A program made the translations under genes and the position numbers. A stretch of DNA of 64,000 nucleotides from an uncultured Prevotella sp. (lineage in GTDB: Bacteria; Bacteroidota; Bacteroidia; Bacteroidales; Bacteroidaceae): assembly GCA_947177775.1 (NCBI GenBank), contig CAMWVS010000009.1, positions 1 through 64,000 on the forward strand, written 5' to 3'. The notes below the pieces were generated by a model. The model had not been told where the DNA came from, did not search any database, and saw only the letters and a list, made by a program, of their open reading frames with translations. Shown piece by piece: positions 62,677 to 64,000 of the stretch. Each line of letters begins with the position of its first letter. Position 1 is the first letter of the stretch.

Positions 62677-62803
62677 GCCTTTGTCTGTTCCGCATGTAGG
62701 ACAGACAGAGCTATATGGATGTATGTCAGCGCATTGTGTATCCGGGAATGTTGTGGAGCTATTTATGATTGAAGTTCAAGAATTAATAATTTAAAAGTAT
62801 AGA

Positions 62804-64000
62804 ATGGCAGAATTACCGGAACTCGTGAAAGACCTTGCCCTTATACTGGTTGTGGCAGGAACAGTTACGCTTATTTTCAAAAAACTCAGACAACCGCTTG
62901 TCCTCGGCTATATCGTGGCCGGCTTTCTGGTCAGTCCTCACATGCCCTACACGATGTCTGTCATGGATAGTGCCGACGTAAAGACGTGGGCCGACATCGG
63001 CGTTATCTTCCTCTTGTTTTCCCTCGGACTTGATTTCTCGTTCAAGAAGATTCTCAAGATGGGTGCGGCGCCGGTCATAGCCGCCTGCACCATCATCTTC
63101 TGTATGATGATGATGGGCTTCTCCGCCGGAAAGATGTTCGGCTGGCGGCAGATGGACTGCATCTTTCTCGGCGGCATGCTGGCCATGAGTTCCACCACCA
63201 TTATATATAAGGCGTTCGATGATCTCGGTCTGCGTCAGCAGCGCTTTGCCGGTCTGGTGATGAGCGTGCTCATTCTCGAGGATGTTCTCGCCATCGTAAT
63301 GATGGTCATGCTGGCGGCCGTTGCCGGTGGAAGCAGCCCTGACGGCGGTCAGATGTTGCGCAGTGTTCTCAGTATCGCTTTCTTTCTGATACTCTGGTTT
63401 GTGGTCGGAATCTTCCTCATTCCTATGTTCCTGCGCAACGTCCGTAAGCTCATCAACGAAGAGACACTGCTCATCGTGTCGCTCGGGCTGTGCTGCCTGA
63501 TGGCCGTTGTGTCCACTCAGGTGGGTTTCAGCAGTGCTTTCGGTGCCTTCGTAATGGGCAGCATATTGGCAGAAACGGTTGAGGCCGACAAGATAATAAA
63601 GCTCGTAGAGCCTGTGAAAAATCTCTTTGGAGCAATCTTTTTCGTTTCAGTAGGTATGCTTGTCGAACCAAGGATACTGGTTGAATATGCCTTGCCGGTA
63701 GTCACCATAGTCCTGACGATACTCATCGGGCAGGCTGTGCTCGGCTCGTTCGGCTATCTTCTCAGCGGACAGCCGTTGAAGACAGCCATGAAGTGCGGTT
63801 TTTCGATGGCGCAGATAGGTGAGTTCGCGTTCATCATAGCATCTCTCGGCCTTTCCCTCGGTGTCATCAGTGACTTTCTCTATCCCGTTGTCGTGGCAGT
63901 CTCGGTTATCACAACCTTCCTCACGCCCTACATGATGCGTGCCGCTACGCCCTGCTACACTTTGATGGAGCGTCGTCTGCCGTCAGGCGTGATAGTCTTC
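62804..64000 (+). CDS. Cation:proton antiporter, CPA2/Kef-type (partial)
   Basis: The first 399 residues of a CPA2-family exchanger run off the window end without a stop. About 11 membrane helices are visible. The family signatures QPLVLGYIVAGFLVSP, FLLFSLGLDFSFKKI, GGMLAMSSTTIIYKAFDD and LILEDVLAIVMMV (with the transport Asp/Glu) are intact, and SMAQIGEFAFIIASLG is in the second half. A C-terminal regulatory domain such as TrkA-N may follow outside the window. Starts at the ATG at 62804, 127 nt after lptD. Confidence 0.9.
   Translation, partial: MAELPELVKDLALILVVAGTVTLIFKKLRQPLVLGYIVAGFLVSPHMPYTMSVMDSADVKTWADIGVIFLLFSLGLDFSFKKILKMGAAPVIAACTIIFCMMMMGFSAGKMFGWRQMDCIFLGGMLAMSSTTIIYKAFDDLGLRQQRFAGLVMSVLILEDVLAIVMMVMLAAVAGGSSPDGGQMLRSVLSIAFFLILWFVVGIFLIPMFLRNVRKLINEETLLIVSLGLCCLMAVVSTQVGFSSAFGAFVMGSILAETVEADKIIKLVEPVKNLFGAIFFVSVGMLVEPRILVEYALPVVTIVLTILIGQAVLGSFGYLLSGQPLKTAMKCGFSMAQIGEFAFIIASLGLSLGVISDFLYPVVVAVSVITTFLTPYMMRAATPCYTLMERRLPSGVIVF

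Overview
The window looks like a chromosomal piece of a Bacteroidales bacterium, most likely a Prevotellaceae member. The evidence is the Bacteroidetes promoter word TAnnTTTG upstream of many genes (often with a TTG/TTTG box 19-20 bp further up), the near absence of Shine-Dalgarno sequences, Bacteroidetes-type families (DUF5686, DUF5606, DUF4230, long NusB, outer-membrane barrels with a carboxypeptidase-regulatory-like plug, the large LptD), and a Bacteroidales-like order lysS-gpsA-pgi. I saw no rRNA, tRNA, CRISPR array, transposase or phage gene.

Layout. 1-8750: the end of a capsule/exopolysaccharide locus, all on the + strand and mostly overlapping. The genes from 1 to about 6.85 kb are strikingly AT-rich; the last two glycosyltransferases are closer to the genome norm. 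Gene content (SDR, Wzx flippase, capsular transferase, TagB/TagF-type glycerophosphotransferase, Wzy polymerase, LicD, hexapeptide acyltransferase, GT4, WecG/TagA) points to a polymer containing polyol phosphate, resembling teichoic acid in a Gram-negative. 9240-12282: a secreted GH43 glycosidase and a secreted DUF362 protein. 12483-16821: a nucleotidyltransferase, a CDP-alcohol phosphatidyltransferase and a DUF5686 outer-membrane protein, a possible lipid head-group module. 17211-18230: a LacI-type regulator with a probable self-operator. 18437-22932 (- strand): cation antiporter, purN, a lipoprotein, then rplY-pth-S4 protein. 23877-28375 (+): nusB-yajC-ybbR-coaE-DUF5606-lacI type. 28527-31499 (-): a large outer-membrane barrel protein. 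31775-38166 (+): aroB, lysS, gpsA, pgi, HAD phosphatase. 38298-41396: two small envelope proteins (-) and a DUF4230 pair (+). 41533-43034: a Crp/Fnr regulator, an SMR exporter and a broken MFS transporter, a probable acquired cassette whose right end is fused to the locus of an unusual histidine kinase. 44134-46151: trmO and an ROK kinase. 46283-53043: a menaquinone operon (hotdog thioesterase, menF, menD, menB, menC, menE) split by a large repeat block. 53355-54514: a queuosine-precursor transporter and queF behind a probable preQ1-I riboswitch. 55135-64000: a secreted protein, a carboxyltransferase, an HD hydrolase, lptD and a cation/proton antiporter cut by the window end.

Intergenic DNA is unusually structured. 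Long palindromes built of short repeated words lie between genes (12283-12397, 18297-18427, 34851-34961, 50470-50880), and three of the sites share a 17-bp core. A separate pair of roughly 100-nt elements (23425-23529 and 54705-54804) shares one three-segment fold with compensatory base changes. This pair and the riboswitch are the best leads in the window. Other points of interest are a histidine kinase with Lys in place of the phospho-accepting His, genes whose predicted transcription start coincides with the start codon, and a recombination scar that truncates two genes at one point.
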